In this document: positions 49,071 through 62,000 of the stretch, piece after piece
Numbering within the stretch: position 1 is the stretch's first letter
How the letters are laid out: each line of letters starts with the position of its first letter
Assembly: GCA_947034885.2 (NCBI GenBank)
Contig: OX344750.2
Location: 42,518,821 to 42,582,820 of the forward strand
DNA from: Thuidium tamariscinum
Lineage: Eukaryota; Streptophyta; Bryopsida; Hypnales; Thuidiaceae
DNA length: 64,000 nt
Direction: 5' to 3'
Program-made: the position numbers and the translations under genes
Notes under the pieces: generated by a model
The model's input: only the letters and a program-made list of their open reading frames with translations
Told to the model about the DNA's origin: nothing
Databases searched by the model: none

Positions 49071-49295
49071 TTGCTTGGACAAGCCCTAACTTAACTCCCT
49101 ACAGGCCCAGACTCGCCGTCAATTAGAAAGCGGCTGAGTTGATATATTCCCAAAACCTCGCAATTGCAAATTCCTTTCGCAGCTCGATAAGGGCTCTCGC
49201 TCTCTCCGCGTCTGGCGCCTCGCAACCTCAAACCCTGAACATCAGTCCCCCACACTAACCCCGTGTTTAGATTGATTAGACTCGACTGATTCACC

Positions 49296-52193
49296 ATGTT
49301 GGCGCTCTTTGAGACCCCTGCGGGGTTTGCCTTGTTCAAGGTTTTGAACGAGGGCAAGCTCGATGCCTCCGAGGTAAGAAAAGTTTCGTATTGCAGCTTC
49401 AAAGTTGTAGTTTTTCCGCTCAAGAATGCGGAGTTCTGACCATGGGATGGGTGTTGGTTCTTTTTTAATGTTGCAGGAATTGTATAAGGAGTTTGAGAGC
49501 CCCGAACTTGCACGGAAGGTATGTGTCGTGGCGCCTTTTTTTTTGTAATCAAGCTCATCATTGGAATTGGACGCTTTGAGGGGTAGGGTTTAGGGTTTAA
49601 GGTTTAGGTTCATTGCTGACTGGGCGTGTTGGTTTTTTCTCAGATGGTCAAGTTGAAAGCTTTTGACAAATTTGAGAACACGACCGATGCTCTTAACGCG
49701 GCGTCGCACCTTGTGGACAGCAAGCTTCCCAAAGGTCTTCGCAAGTTTCTCAAGGCTCAATGTCAGGGCGAGACTTTGGCTATTGCTGATTCCAAGCTCG
49801 GAAAGGCTATCAGTGACAAACTGGTGAGTGGATCAAGCAAAAACCCTAAACCCTGGGTTTCTTGGCTACAAACCTTATGACGCTGGAAGGGTTGTACTTT
49901 TAATCCTGATTAGCTTAATACGATGTTTAAGAGAAAGACTTGCTCATATGAAGAGCATTCCGAAAGTTGCGCTTTTTGATGCTTTTTGTGGGTTAGTAAG
50001 ATGTTCTAGAGAGAGACTACTGTAGCACATGTGAAGAGCACTGCCGAGGTTGCGCTTTTGCATTTCATTCTCTCTCTGCGGAACACGAAGGTGTCTTAGA
50101 GAGAGACTAGCACTTGTGAAGAGTAAGACCTATCACAGAGATGATTTATGTGAACTTTTGTGAACAGGAAATCAACTGTGTGAACAATGCGGCCGTGTCG
50201 GAGCTTATGAGGGGATTGAGGTCGCAGTTGTCAGAGCTCATTTCAGGGCTAGCTGGTCATGACATGGCACCCATGAGTCTCGGACTGTCTCACAGCTTAT
50301 CTCGATACAAACTCAAGTTCAGTCCTGACAAGGTGGACACTATGATTGTGCAAGCGATCGGGCTTTTGGATGACTTGGATAAGGAGCTTAATACTTATGC
50401 TATGAGGGTTCGTGAATGGTATGGTTGGCACTTTCCCGAGCTTGCAAAGATTGTTCAGGATAATGTCCAATTCGCTAAAGCAGTGAAGCTGATGGGCAGC
50501 CGGACAAACGCTGCTGACCTTGACTTCTCTGGGGTGAGTAAATTTGACTGACCATTGAAGTTTTATGAAACAAATACAACTGTCTCGTAAATTATTTTCA
50601 TATTTTCATGGCAATGGTGATTGAATTTCTGCACGGAGATAATATTTCAGGATCATTTCATGGTATTTCTCGTCAAAAGACGTATCGTAAGCTTACTCCA
50701 CGTGTGGGTCTTACCAGATATTGCAAGAGGAGGTGGAGGCCGAAATGAAGGAAGCAGCCGTTATTTCCATGGGTACAGAAGTTAGTGATCATGATATGTT
50801 GAACATCAAGTCCCTGTGCGATCAGGTCATTGCACTTTCAGAGTACAGAGGCCAGTTGTTTGACTATTTGAGGAGCCGTATGAATGCAATTGCACCAAAT
50901 CTAACAATTATGGTAGGAGAATTGGTGGGTGCACGGCTTATTGCTCACGCTGGAAGTCTCATCAACTTGGCGAAACATCCCGCTAGTACCGTTCAAATTT
51001 TGGGTGCTGAAAAGGTGCTTTAAAATCTCTCGTCCCATTATTTCTGTGATTCTCGTCTCTGTCAGTTTCGTCTAACATGGATGCTCATGAATTTCGATGA
51101 GGCCGCAGTGGGCGAGTCATATTGCTGACCCTCTTCTGAATCCCTGCAGGCACTTTTTAGGGCATTGAAGACAAAGCATGAGACTCCCAAGTATGGACTT
51201 ATTTATCATGCTTCATTGATAGGACAAGCTGCACCCAAATTTAAGGGGAAGATTTCTCGAGTTCTTGCAGCGAAATCAGCACTGTCAATCCGTATGGATG
51301 CCTTAGGAGAGGGTTCTGAAGCTAGCATTGGTATTGAGAGTCGTGCTAAGGTTTGTGCTTCACCGATGTTGTACTATGCTCTCTTGCCGATTCTATTTCG
51401 TTGCTCCCTCTACTGTTAGTTTAAACATATGACTGAAGCACTTGTCGAGTGCCTCATCTTCTTACATCTTTTTCCATCTAGCAGTTTAATCATGACCATG
51501 TGGTTGCTCACATCAGGTCGAAGCAAGGTTAAGGCAACTTGAGGGTAGGGCCCTCGGCAAAACTGTTGTTACGCCCGGTTCGAAGGGCAAGGCAAATATT
51601 CAGGCCTATGACAAGGACAGGAAATCTGGAACTCCAGGGTTGCTTTCTGCTGCCAAGGTAAAGTGACTTGACAATTCTCATTTGCTACGTTGTGTCTACC
51701 AAATTTTGAAGATGCAGTTGACATGCTGCTATTTTCCTTTTTAAACATGCAGAATTCACTAATTTTTGTTATGAATCTTCAGGTCTACAACACAGCTGCT
51801 GATGTGACTATGGATGTAACTCCCTCCATTGAAGCTACACCTTCAACTGATGCTACTCCTGAGAAAAAGAAAAAGAAGAAGAAGTCGAAGGAAGCAGCTG
51901 AAGTCTCAGAGGCAGCTGAAGTCTCAGAGCCAGTTGTTGCTGTAGCAACCACGGAAGCTACTCCCCTAGCGAAGAAGAAAAAGAAGTCCAAGGAAGCTGC
52001 TGCCACTCCCGAGGCTACTGTTGCAGTGGCCGTTGCTGTAACCCCCGAGGTTACCAAGTCAGGAAAGAAAAAGAGGAAAGCGGAGACCGAGGCCATCGTG
52101 GAGGCGGCAGTGGAAGCTGCGGTAGGAGCAGTCAATGGAGTTACGACGGAAAAGAAGAAGAAAAAGAAGAAAAACAGAGAAGAGTCCGCATAA
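49296..52193 (+). CDS. NOP58: NOP58, box C/D snoRNP core protein
   Basis: Exons 49296-49373, 49477-49518, 49644-49823, 50168-50533, 50718-51014, 51150-51350, 51517-51657 and 51783-52193 are all phase 0 and give 571 aa. NOP5NT is at residues 1-65 ([20 protein letters not shown]), the NOSIC/coiled-coil part includes [20 protein letters not shown] and [14 protein letters not shown], and the Nop domain contains [20 protein letters not shown] and [15 protein letters not shown]. The last exon (residues 436-571) is the Lys/Glu-rich KKE tail with three KKKKK-type clusters. NOP58 binds box C/D snoRNAs with fibrillarin, NOP56 and 15.5K/SNU13 to direct 2'-O-methylation of rRNA in the nucleolus. NOP58, not NOP56, is indicated by the start and by the [10 protein letters not shown] block. 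The start is the first ATG and matches the family N-terminus. Confidence 0.96.
49583..49610 (+). promoter_or_regulatory. Telo-box in NOP58 intron 2
   Basis: GTAGGGTTTAGGGTTTAAGG. A second motif in the opposite orientation (AAACCCTAAACCCTGG, 49842-49857) is in intron 3. Confidence 0.55.
49920..50128 (+). repeat. Tandem repeat of about 85-90 bases in NOP58 intron 3
   Basis: Two and a half diverged units. Each contains AGAGAGAGACT (or AGAGAAAGACT) followed by GTGAAGAG, and the first two also GTTGCGCTTTT. The array fills most of the 344-base intron. Confidence 0.75.
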
Positions 52194-53890
52194 ACGGTAG
52201 CATTATTTTATAGTTAAGTCATAGGAGCTATTGTACAACTTGGAGCGAAAAATGATGCTGGTGGGCCAAATCCGAACTCTCTCTCAAATATGAATTGCAT
52301 ATATCATGAGCGAATGAGCATTGGTTGCTTGGAAGGGGTTCTCAAGTTTTGAGGCTTGGATCTCAGAGAATAAGTTGGAAGACTGTCTGAGACATCAAGA
52401 GTGATCTCACCCTAAGTAAGTATTGGATTTTCGGCTATGCCTGGACTCCTGGAGTCTGTTGCAGACGGCAGCTCAGGCGACCTGTCTTATGTACAAGTTT
52501 TGGACTATTTAACAGGGTTGAGTTATTTTTTGCTTTCAATTTCTTGCAATGGAAACTACCTATCTTGTGTTCTGATAACCTATGCTTTCAAAACTCGTCT
52601 TTGAATTCCCTTCCTTTGTCGATGTGACCTTATTGTGTTCGGTCAATCTGTCTTAACCTAAATTGACCGTGAGGACCGAACATTGGGCGTCAGAATAGAG
52701 TTTGGATGTTCAAAACCCAGTTTTTCCCCAGTTTTGATGGGAATCAACTATGTGGCAAGGAATATGCTGGAAAGTTTTGGGTATTCTCGAAATCCATTTC
52801 TGGTTAGGATTTAATATGCGTGATCTCGAATGAACCATCCTCTTGTGTGACGAGTGACAATAACATGCATTGCCAAAGAAAAATCATTTGCCATCATTAG
52901 AGCAAAATTAGGGTCTACCCTTGGAGCGTCGGGATTCATTTGGGCACATAGAAGCGGACAGAGAAGTGCAGAAATGTTGGAACTGATTCCTTTGAAAATG
53001 ATACTGGCGATGCATGAAGTAACCGTATGATCTCGAGTATCACCACACCTTGTTGGAAACAAAAATGAAATTCAAGAAAAAGGAAGACGATGTGCAGATC
53101 ATGAGGTTTGACTGCGAAAAGGGGGTCGTCGACCTGGACGGGCAGGTGTGGTGCGCTCTGTGAACAAGAAGTCGGAACGAGTGGAGAAATGCTTGGAAAA
53201 ATGTGGGGAAAATTGCTGTGTACAGGAATGAAGTGAAGAAGGGACTGTGCAAATTTCATTCACAGGACTTGCACAGATACAAAATTGAGGAGCTTGCAGT
53301 GGATTGGTCTCCTCCAAGCTTGAGAATACGCAACATTTAGGAGGTAGCTGACCAAACCATGGATGTGCCCGATGCCCAATATAATACCATTAGACGAGCC
53401 TGTGCGACACTGATGTCAGCGTTCGTCTCGAAGCACATTCTTCCTCACATTCTTCATTGCTGGATTCCATGAGCTCCGTGAAGCTTCAGCGTTTCCACGA
53501 CCAAAGCCGACTACAAGCGTACGAGTGTCCGACTAGCACAGATCAACGATGTACAAATGGGTAGCCTGCTAATTTCTTGAGGCAGATTGTTTCTTAAGAA
53601 AATTAAAATTCTTCACGGAACAAGTGGATTGTACTATGCTTGTCTTTCAATGCAGTCGCTTTGCCAGAGAATGGTGGATACATACTTTCTTTTTTATGAT
53701 TTCAGTACTTTGGTGCTCTAATTTTTTTTCATGAACATATTGAAGGCACATGCCTTCTGCCTCGTTCCGAATTTTGGTCCGGGAATACTCATGACACGAC
53801 TTTGTAGACCTCGGGCACTTCGAAATTTGCTCAAGAACGATACATTTGCCTGTAAGGGAGGAGGCTCGAAAATCAATCAGGCTCAAAAAC
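52194..53890. other. NOP58 3' flank, moderately GC-rich, no gene recognised
   Basis: The first few hundred bases are probable 3' UTR. Minus-strand open frames at 52811-53317 overlap each other in different frames and look like chance. No splice-compatible protein seen. Confidence 0.45.
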
Positions 53891-53989
53891 TGCCCACCTT
53901 CCGAAATGTACACTGTTGTACAGTACATGTTTCTTTTCCATCTTCACAGGAATGATTGTACAAACAGTGTACATTTGGGAAGGTGGGCA
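53891..53989. repeat. 99-bp palindrome (hairpin) at the edge of a dispersed repeat
   Basis: Arms TGCCCACCTTCCGAAATGTA...TTGTACA and TGTACAAACAGTGTACATTT...GGTGGGCA pair over about 33 bases with a loop of about 30. Confidence 0.8.
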
Positions 53990-54195
53990 GTATTAGAACC
54001 CTATGCCATTTGACTTCAGGAATTTATAACTGATTCCACAAAGCTCCAAAAAAATATGAAATGACGGGTTAAATGCCAATTGCAATTGTCTTTCAAAAAA
54101 ATATTTACTGAAAAATAATTCAAAAAGTTTCTCCTCTCCAAAATTCAATTTTAGTTCTTAGATGGGTGCTTTATGGACCTCCTCCCTTACTAGCA
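53955..54195 (+). repeat. Dispersed repeat, copy 3 of 3
   Basis: Aligned with 12228-12480 and 9552-9770 through TGTACAAACAGTGTACATTT, CCACAAAGCTCCAAAAAAA and CTTTATGGACCTCCT. Confidence 0.65.
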
Positions 54196-56055
54196 TTTTT
54201 CATTTGCAAATGCTATCATGAATACATACAATACCGCCACAAATCCACTACAAATCTAATACAAATCCACCCAACTGCTCCTAGAAAAAAAATTGAATGA
54301 AAAGACCTTGTTTTTTTGCCTTCAATGACTTTTTGTTTCTATTCATCGTCCATTTTCTAGACATCAAAGTGCTCTAAGGAATGCCCCAATTAGATGGTAT
54401 AGATATAGCACTAAAAATTAGGAGGAAATGCCAACATGGCCATTACCAATGAAGAACTTTAGGTAATGACATCAAATTTTGATAAGATTGTGTCACCAAT
54501 AAGAGTAAGTGAAGAGAGAATGATATATTGTATTGTAGCATCATTTGCTTATCCCCTAAGTTGAATTCAGAAAACATTGTTAGGAATGGTTTATATTACA
54601 ATAGGGTTGTCTTGCATGCCAAGATATTCATTTTCATTTCTTGTCCACATTGCTTGGAATGCTACATTGTCAACATTGACTTTATTAATACAACAACTAG
54701 ACACATGGTTGGTGCCACATTAGATTAGCATGAGTGTACCTAGTGCCAACTTAGCCTATACCTCACATCCTCTAGACTATTTCCAATTGGTTTGCAATAT
54801 CAATAGCAACCTTAACGATGACAATGGAAATGGTTTTGCATACACCTACAATTACCAAAATATTAATATTGAGGCCAAAAGTTCCAAGAATCTTAAAACC
54901 CTAATTTTTCTTTAATGCTTGACATTGCTTATAGCAAAAAGAACTTCGTGATTTTTATTGTTGCATATTGCTAAGATTGCAACATGAACAAATATAAATG
55001 AACAAAGAAGTTGTAGGATAGGCAACACAAAGTGTATTTGTAACCTAAAACAATCATAAATTCTACATAAACATTGTGAATTTTTACACATGAAAACTAT
55101 CTAGTATTGCAATAACCATGTTAAGGGAATAAAAATGGGCATCACCCACTTAAAACACACTTTAGGTCCATTTTTATTGAACTAGTGCTTCAAGCACCCT
55201 ATCAAGTGTATAAATTGTCTCAAAATTAGTGTCCTATAGAAAAAAATAAAGGACAATGCAATCAAGCAACATCTCCAATTGTACTTTGTAGATTTTTCAT
55301 TTGGACCCATTTCATTTTATAGACTCACATGGTTTTGGTTAGCTTTGGCACTTCTCCTTAAGCAAGTAAGGAAGAGAGGTGAATGAAAGAGAAGATGCAA
55401 ACAAGAATCTTTTTCAATGAATAATGCATCAAGTGTTATCCACATTAGGTCAACCTATAAAATCATTATAGGCAGTTGTCCAAAATATGTCCTCTTCCCA
55501 AGCGGTACGATAAAAAACCAAGCCCAAAAGTTAAAGTGACAATTCTGTTTCTTTTTACCAAAAGCCTCTGAAAGCAAACCTTGAATTTCTTGACTGACAA
55601 CATTCTTCACAACTTCCTTGACCAACAATTTTCTAGACTGACCTTGAGCCAGCATTGACTGAGACTCACTCGCACAGCAGAAATCGAAGCCCGTTGTTGA
55701 TCTCATAAACTCTCTTCTATCCGAAGTTACTGGCAATCCATATCGCTAAGAGAAACTTAAGAGGTAAAATACTTCGAATTCCAGCACAACCTCGTTACTG
55801 TGGTCTTACGATTCTCCTCCTCAGTCTCCAGTTTGAGTCCCAAGAATGATTTCAATTTCAAAATCAATTGATGGGTCACATTCAAATGTGAGGAAACTGT
55901 GGTAGAACTGCAGAGAATTCAGCTGTGATTCCACTGAGTACACTGGTGCATGATTTGCAGAACTTGTCAGATTCTCTGCCTGCGAGCGGTGGAGGCAAAT
56001 TCAAGGGAATTTGCTCGCAATCTAACCCGCGAGCATTTTGGTAGTCCTTCCGGCC
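54196..56055. other. Intergenic stretch and P450 upstream region
   Basis: 54196-55440 is AT-rich without recognised features. 55455-55736 holds an unassigned minus-strand frame of 93 codons. 55740-56055 is the GC-richer promoter and 5' UTR of the P450. Confidence 0.45.
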
Positions 56056-59000
56056 ATGGCGAGGCTGGTGGAAGTATGGACAGCCGTGACTGTGGTGGTG
56101 GCGACAGTGCTTGTCTACAAAGTTTTGAAATTGCTGTGGATTGGAGTTTGGGAGCCGCTGCGCTTGCGTCGTGTGATGGCGCGGCAAGGAGTGAAAGCAG
56201 CGCCGTTTCGATTCCTTGTCGGAAATCTCATCGACATGGGCAAATATGTGAAGTCGTTGCCCGAAGCTCTGCCGCTGGACAGTTACACCGATTTCTCGCC
56301 CACTGTCACGCCGCAATATACTTTGTTCTGTCCCAAATACGGTATGGATGCAAGTTTCTCTTATGCTATGGTATTTGCACCCGTAGAAACATCAAAATGA
56401 GATTAAGAAAGGCTTCATTTGCCTTCACTTTTCTTGGGTCTGTTTGGCAAGTGAATGAAGGTTCAAATGCATCTGAGCACGATGTTTCTGGAACTGGATG
56501 AATGAACTGTGAATGTTCAAAGGATTGATTGTTTTAGGGTAGTGATCAGTCGCTTTTGGGTAAGGATTCCAGTTTCTCGTCCACTATCGTCCGTCAGTTT
56601 GCCTTGGATTGTCCCCAACACGGTGTGCCGGTTTCTCATACGCTATGGTTTGTTCCCTTAAAAACATTGAATTGAGCTTGAGACTGCCTTCATTCTTCTT
56701 GAGTCGTTTGGGCAATTGAAAGAGGGTTCGAATGCATCTCAGCAAGTAGATTTGGAACATCGGATGAAGAAACTATGAATCTTCGAAGTACTAATTGTAG
56801 GTCTCCTAGAAATGAACTGCAGATTTTCATTTTCAATCCATATTCTGCTTTTGAGCAATTTTATTGCTTCAATTTCAGGGAGCATCTATTGCTAAGATGC
56901 TTGAACCGACTAACTCGCAATTAAAACCGCGGCGGTTCTCCCCGTAAGTTACAATGCTTTGTGTCGAAGACAATGCCAAAGCTTCTGACACTTCATTTGT
57001 GCAGGGAAGAATTTTGTTTATGAATGGGCTACCTTCACGCGAATTGTTGTGCGAGACCCGGAGATTGCGAAAGAAATTTTTGTGAACAATCACAAATTCT
57101 TGAAGAGGTTCTTCCTCGAAGACATGATCGTCAAGCAAGTGTTGGGCACAGGATTGGGTAGTCTGTTTGGAGAGAAATGGGCTACCGAGAGACGGACCCT
57201 CGCTCCCTTCTTTCATCAGGACACACTCAAGGTAGAACTTGCTACACCCTAAACCCATTACTGACTGGCCCCTTAACCTCTAACCCCTAAATGCTCAAGG
57301 CCTTTTTGGATTTAGAAACATCATTGCTTCTGGAGTGTTATAGGGCTAATTTTCACTTAAATATGGAAATCTGAACTCTACAATCTTGTAGTGTACGTAT
57401 TGAAGATGAAGTGAATCAAATTTAAAGTCATTTGACCACTTTGATTGCAAGATTATAATGTTTTGGAATTGAAATGAATGCTGAAATTTTCCTAGCAATA
57501 TATTTGGAGGTGAAATTTGACTTTTAAACCTACTCAAATGAAAAAAAATTTAAATGTAAAGTGCTTAAAAGCCACCATAGAAAGACAATGGTGAAAAAAA
57601 TATCATTTGATTGGCTCATTGTGTCTACAAAATGGATTTGAAATGTCAAAAAATAGTTGCAAAAAATACATCGATGATTAATCCTCCTTTTACTAAAATG
57701 CTTCTCACTCACTCTTAACTTCTTCGATTGATATGAACTTTTAAACACACAAACTAGACTAGTGTGTGCAACTTTTTCCAAAAAACAGATATTGAATGAA
57801 AAAGAAATAAGCCATTAGAGTTCACTTTAATCCAAAAATGTCTAGATTTCAAACTTTGAATTGATCTCAAACATTCTTTCTTGATGTGAAAATCTTATGA
57901 CAATAACACTACAAAAAAAAACATTGTCCAAAACAACATGAAAATGAATTGATATATGTTGATTATGTTTATTGATTTACTTTGTTAGGACATATTGATT
58001 TGGACAAATAATCAACACAATTGTCTTAATTGTCAATCAAGATTTGATCAAATTGTTAATATTCAAAAATTTAGATTTATAGACCACCACATAGGTTGAA
58101 CCACCACATAAATGAGATCATAAATTTAAATTTAAAAACTTAATTGTAATTCATTTTTACAAAACTTAGCATTATTTTCGAAGTAGTTCCATGGATAGAG
58201 AACATATGACCTATGAATGTTACATGGGTTGGTGCAAGTGAGGAGAGATGATAATCTTTTTATACATGTGGGATGGTAGGAGGTAGAACAAAACATATGG
58301 GATACATAAATGAAGATGAGTAGGAGCTCAACCACTCATAGTTAAGTCATAACTAGCAAATTATGTTAAAAGTAGAATTTCAGGCCTCATTTAGGTATAG
58401 TAGAACAAATTTTTTCAAATAAATTTAACTAAGAAAAGGTGGAAAATCACACCAAGTTTTGTCTCCACAAATTTTTTTGACATTTCAAGTCTCCAATCAA
58501 GAGTTATAAACAAATTTTAGAGAGAAAGTTTTAAATTGTCAAAAGAATTGTCCTTTCTAATCCATCTTTGAAATTTGTCTATAACATTTGATTGAAGGCT
58601 TGAAATGTCAAATAGTTTTTTGAAGATGAAACTTGATTTGATTTCCCACCTAGTCCCAGTTCAAATTTTTTTGAAAAAAGTTATTCTAGGATGCCTAAAT
58701 GAGGTCTTAAATTCTACTGAGACTATGTTTGATAGATTGTTGGATCAACACCCGAAATTCCAATTTTTTCACAATCAATACAAATCACTTCATCTTGTGT
58801 TGATTAGGGCCCCTTTTTCTTGTAAGTATAACTACACTTAAGGGAAACACAACCCAACAAATATGATTGAAAATGAACATTGGATGAAGAAGGTATAAAC
58901 TTCCAAAGTTGCAACCAACAAAATGCAATTTGGTGAACTCAAAGTGAACCCACGAACTTCAAATGGTTTTAAAAAATCAATGCATCTTTGATTGATCTAA

Positions 59001-62000
59001 AAATTTTACTACACAATCTAGAAGAGAGAACACAAATTTACCAATAAGTTTATTGAATTCTGACATTGGATGCAAAGTAATAGTGCTTCAAATTGGAATT
59101 ACACACTATGAAAACACTTTTGATTTCCTAGGACATTTAGAGGCTTAAGGACCAAGATGCTCAATTTTGGTCTCATCAGTTTTTCAAGTTTCTTTGACTA
59201 GATCATTATTTTGTGAATTTCTGTTGAGTTCAATTTGGGGTTTTTTTTTGACTAGTATGTGTAATGGACTTCACTAATTCTAATGACATAAAATAAAACC
59301 TCAATCAAAATATATTTTTCATAACATCATCAATTGAAATGTCTTTGTTCAAATCTAAAATCCTACATTCTTTTGAAAAAATCAATTCATTGATTCATTT
59401 CTCAAAACCATTGATGTAGTGTTGTTGATTTTTTGCATTTGTGATACATGCACATGAGTTTTTTCATATTGGTTAAATTTTGCTTTGGTGCATATTTTAT
59501 AAATATTGTTGTAATAAGAAATATTCTCAATAAATGATGTGAATGGAAAATTGTAACTTTGTGATGTTTCATTTTTGGAAATTTATAACTAGCTCATTTT
59601 AGGGTCAAAAATGATGTTTCAACTTGTATTGAGTTACATCTCTTCTTTCCTAACTTTTAAAAATGAATAAGAGCATGTGAATTTTTCATATGCACTCTAA
59701 ATTAAGATGGTTATGAGCCAACTATTTTTAGTCAAATGACACTAGTTTGTGAGCCTAAAAGCATGAGCCTTGTGAGCCTAAAGCATTAACAAAAAAACTT
59801 TGAATTTGTTAGGCCAAAAGAGAGAAAAGCAAAGTCATTGCTAAAAATTCTATTTATAGTAAAATTTCAGCCCTATGACTATGGACCTATGATTGTAGAA
59901 GTGTGGTTAACATATTTTAAAATTTCAAACCCTACTATCTCCAAAAGGCCTCTCAATACCTTCCAAAAAATAACTTTGAAATTTTGAATTTTTTTTGGTG
60001 ATTCCATCACACCCCAATTCATCTCTTGGTATTGAGAGAAGGTGTGAAGGGTGACAAAGTTGCAAAAAAAGTGAACTAATGACATAGTCACAAAAAATGA
60101 AAAAAAAATTGAAAAAATGAAAATAAAAGTTTTGAGACCTCTAAGCCCCTATACCTCCGTGGGAATTTTTGATATTGAGAGCCACGGGTCTTGGAGGGTG
60201 ATGGTATTGCAAACAAAATAGACAAATAGAAAAAAAATTGAAAAAAAATTGAAATTAGAAAAAAAAAAAAGTTTTGGAAGTCACAAATTTCAAATCCCAC
60301 AAGGGAGTTACTAGCTATGAAAAATCCTAAACTCCTAAAGCATGGTAATAGGTCCATGTCCTAAAAATCACGAAAAATTAGAAGTTCATAGGCTCACATG
60401 CACACACTCTTAGGCTCACAAAATAGCACCCTCGCTTTTAGTCCAAGTAAGGACTTAAATCTTTACTTATACTATTGAAGAAGATGCAAATTAATTTCTA
60501 TATAATTTATCATGTAAATGAATAAATGGGCATAAATGATTATTTTTATAGTAACTATAGGGGTTGTCACAATTCATAGTTTTAACTAAGAATTTAGAAC
60601 TTATTTCTAAATTTAGTCTAGTACAATTTTGAGTTTTAAAGTGTGAAATTTCTTGAAGAAATTTGAACCACATTGTCCAAATCTCTTCTTCTTTGAATTC
60701 TCTTCAAGTAGCTTTTGGAAGTTTCTATAAGTAGCAACAGTAAATTCTCAAGTGAGATATCTATTTTTGATTTGGATGCAATCAAGTCAATTTGATAAGA
60801 TTAATCTATTGGTAATTTAAGATTCTCATTGGATATAGTGGTGTGGTCACTTGTAGGGCATGGTAGAGGCAATGGTAGAAGCAACGACAACAGGAATACA
60901 AAAGTGGGAAAAGATGGTCTCCGAAGGTGGTGGCTCAGCAGAAATTGATGTACAACATGACATGCATAAGATTTCAGTAAGAATCATATCGTTGACGGCA
61001 TTCGGTGGTGATTGTGACAAGGGAGAGAAAATCTATGAACTCCAAAAAGAGATTGCAAGCCAAGTTGCCAAAAATATGTTTAATCCATTGGCTTGGCTCA
61101 TTCCAAACTATAGGTAATTATGTTGATTGCAAAAGGTGACATTGTTTTGGACTAAGTAAGAGGAATCAAGAATTTTTTTGCATATCTTTTAAATTAGATT
61201 TGTAGAGAAGGAAATCTCGTAAGCGCAAGTAAGAAAGGTAAGAATGATGAGTTGTAATCATCTTGCTTGCAATTCTTCCGCATCAACTTACAAAATCATC
61301 CAATATGCAATCTAAGATAGAATCTCTCATAACCTAAAATATTCCACTAGCAATCATAATTTATAAGGTTGCCTTTTTTTTCAAACATAAACAAATTATA
61401 TCTATTTGTAAGTGAAATTCAAGAATGGCAATTGAATATCCTTTGCAATAGCTATGTGAAATCTAACTTCAATTAGTAGATCTTCAAAAGCTATGAAGCT
61501 TATTGCATCATTGATCCTTCATCATAACACTATAACCTTCCTAATTTTAAGGGTGAAGTTCCTTTGTATCTTTGCATTCCAGACTTCTTTCATTATTGAA
61601 ATTCAATGAAACTCGTTAAATTGAATGTTTCCAATTTCAAAATATTGTAGAAATGGCATTTAAGCCTTTATTTTCAAAAATATTATGCATTATACAATCT
61701 CATATTTTTACTATGGAGCAGGAAAATTCCAACAAAAGCAAACAAGCACATGGACAAGTATGACGCTAAGATTGATGCTCTCTTACATGAAGCTATGGAG
61801 GGACGAAAGAATGATGTACTTACAGGGAAAACAAGCTCTTACGGGGAGGATTTGCTTGGACGCATGTTGACCGCGGCAACAGATAGATGGGATGAGAAAA
61901 CACAAGAATTCAATATGGCATCCGTATTCAACAATTGCAAACCCTTCTACTTTGCAGGTGAAGACACTGTGGCAAGCACCATTGTGTTTTCTATGTTAAT

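Noticed and set aside
49091-49561. 156-codon minus-strand frame over the NOP58 start
   Set aside because: It runs antisense through NOP58 exons 1-2 and promoter with no family resemblance.
50534-51516. Possible intronic box C/D snoRNAs in NOP58 introns 4-6
   Set aside because: Only partial C-like (CGATGAG) and scattered CTGA motifs were found, without suitable spacing or a closing stem.
51785-52135. 116-codon minus-strand frame rich in Phe and Ala
   Set aside because: It is the exact antisense of the NOP58 Lys/Glu/Ala tail; poly-Phe mirrors poly-Lys codons.
52811-53317. Overlapping minus-strand frames with Ser/Phe-rich peptides
   Set aside because: Several frames overlap the same DNA with no splice-consistent or recognisable protein.
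56038-56055. TTG at 56038 as an earlier P450 start
   Set aside because: The first ATG at 56056 gives a normal P450 N-terminal anchor; TTG starts are not expected in plant nuclear genes.
55882-56501. 183- and 144-codon frames around the P450 start
   Set aside because: Out-of-frame or antisense shadows of P450 exon 1; the MARLVEVW frame alone matches the family.
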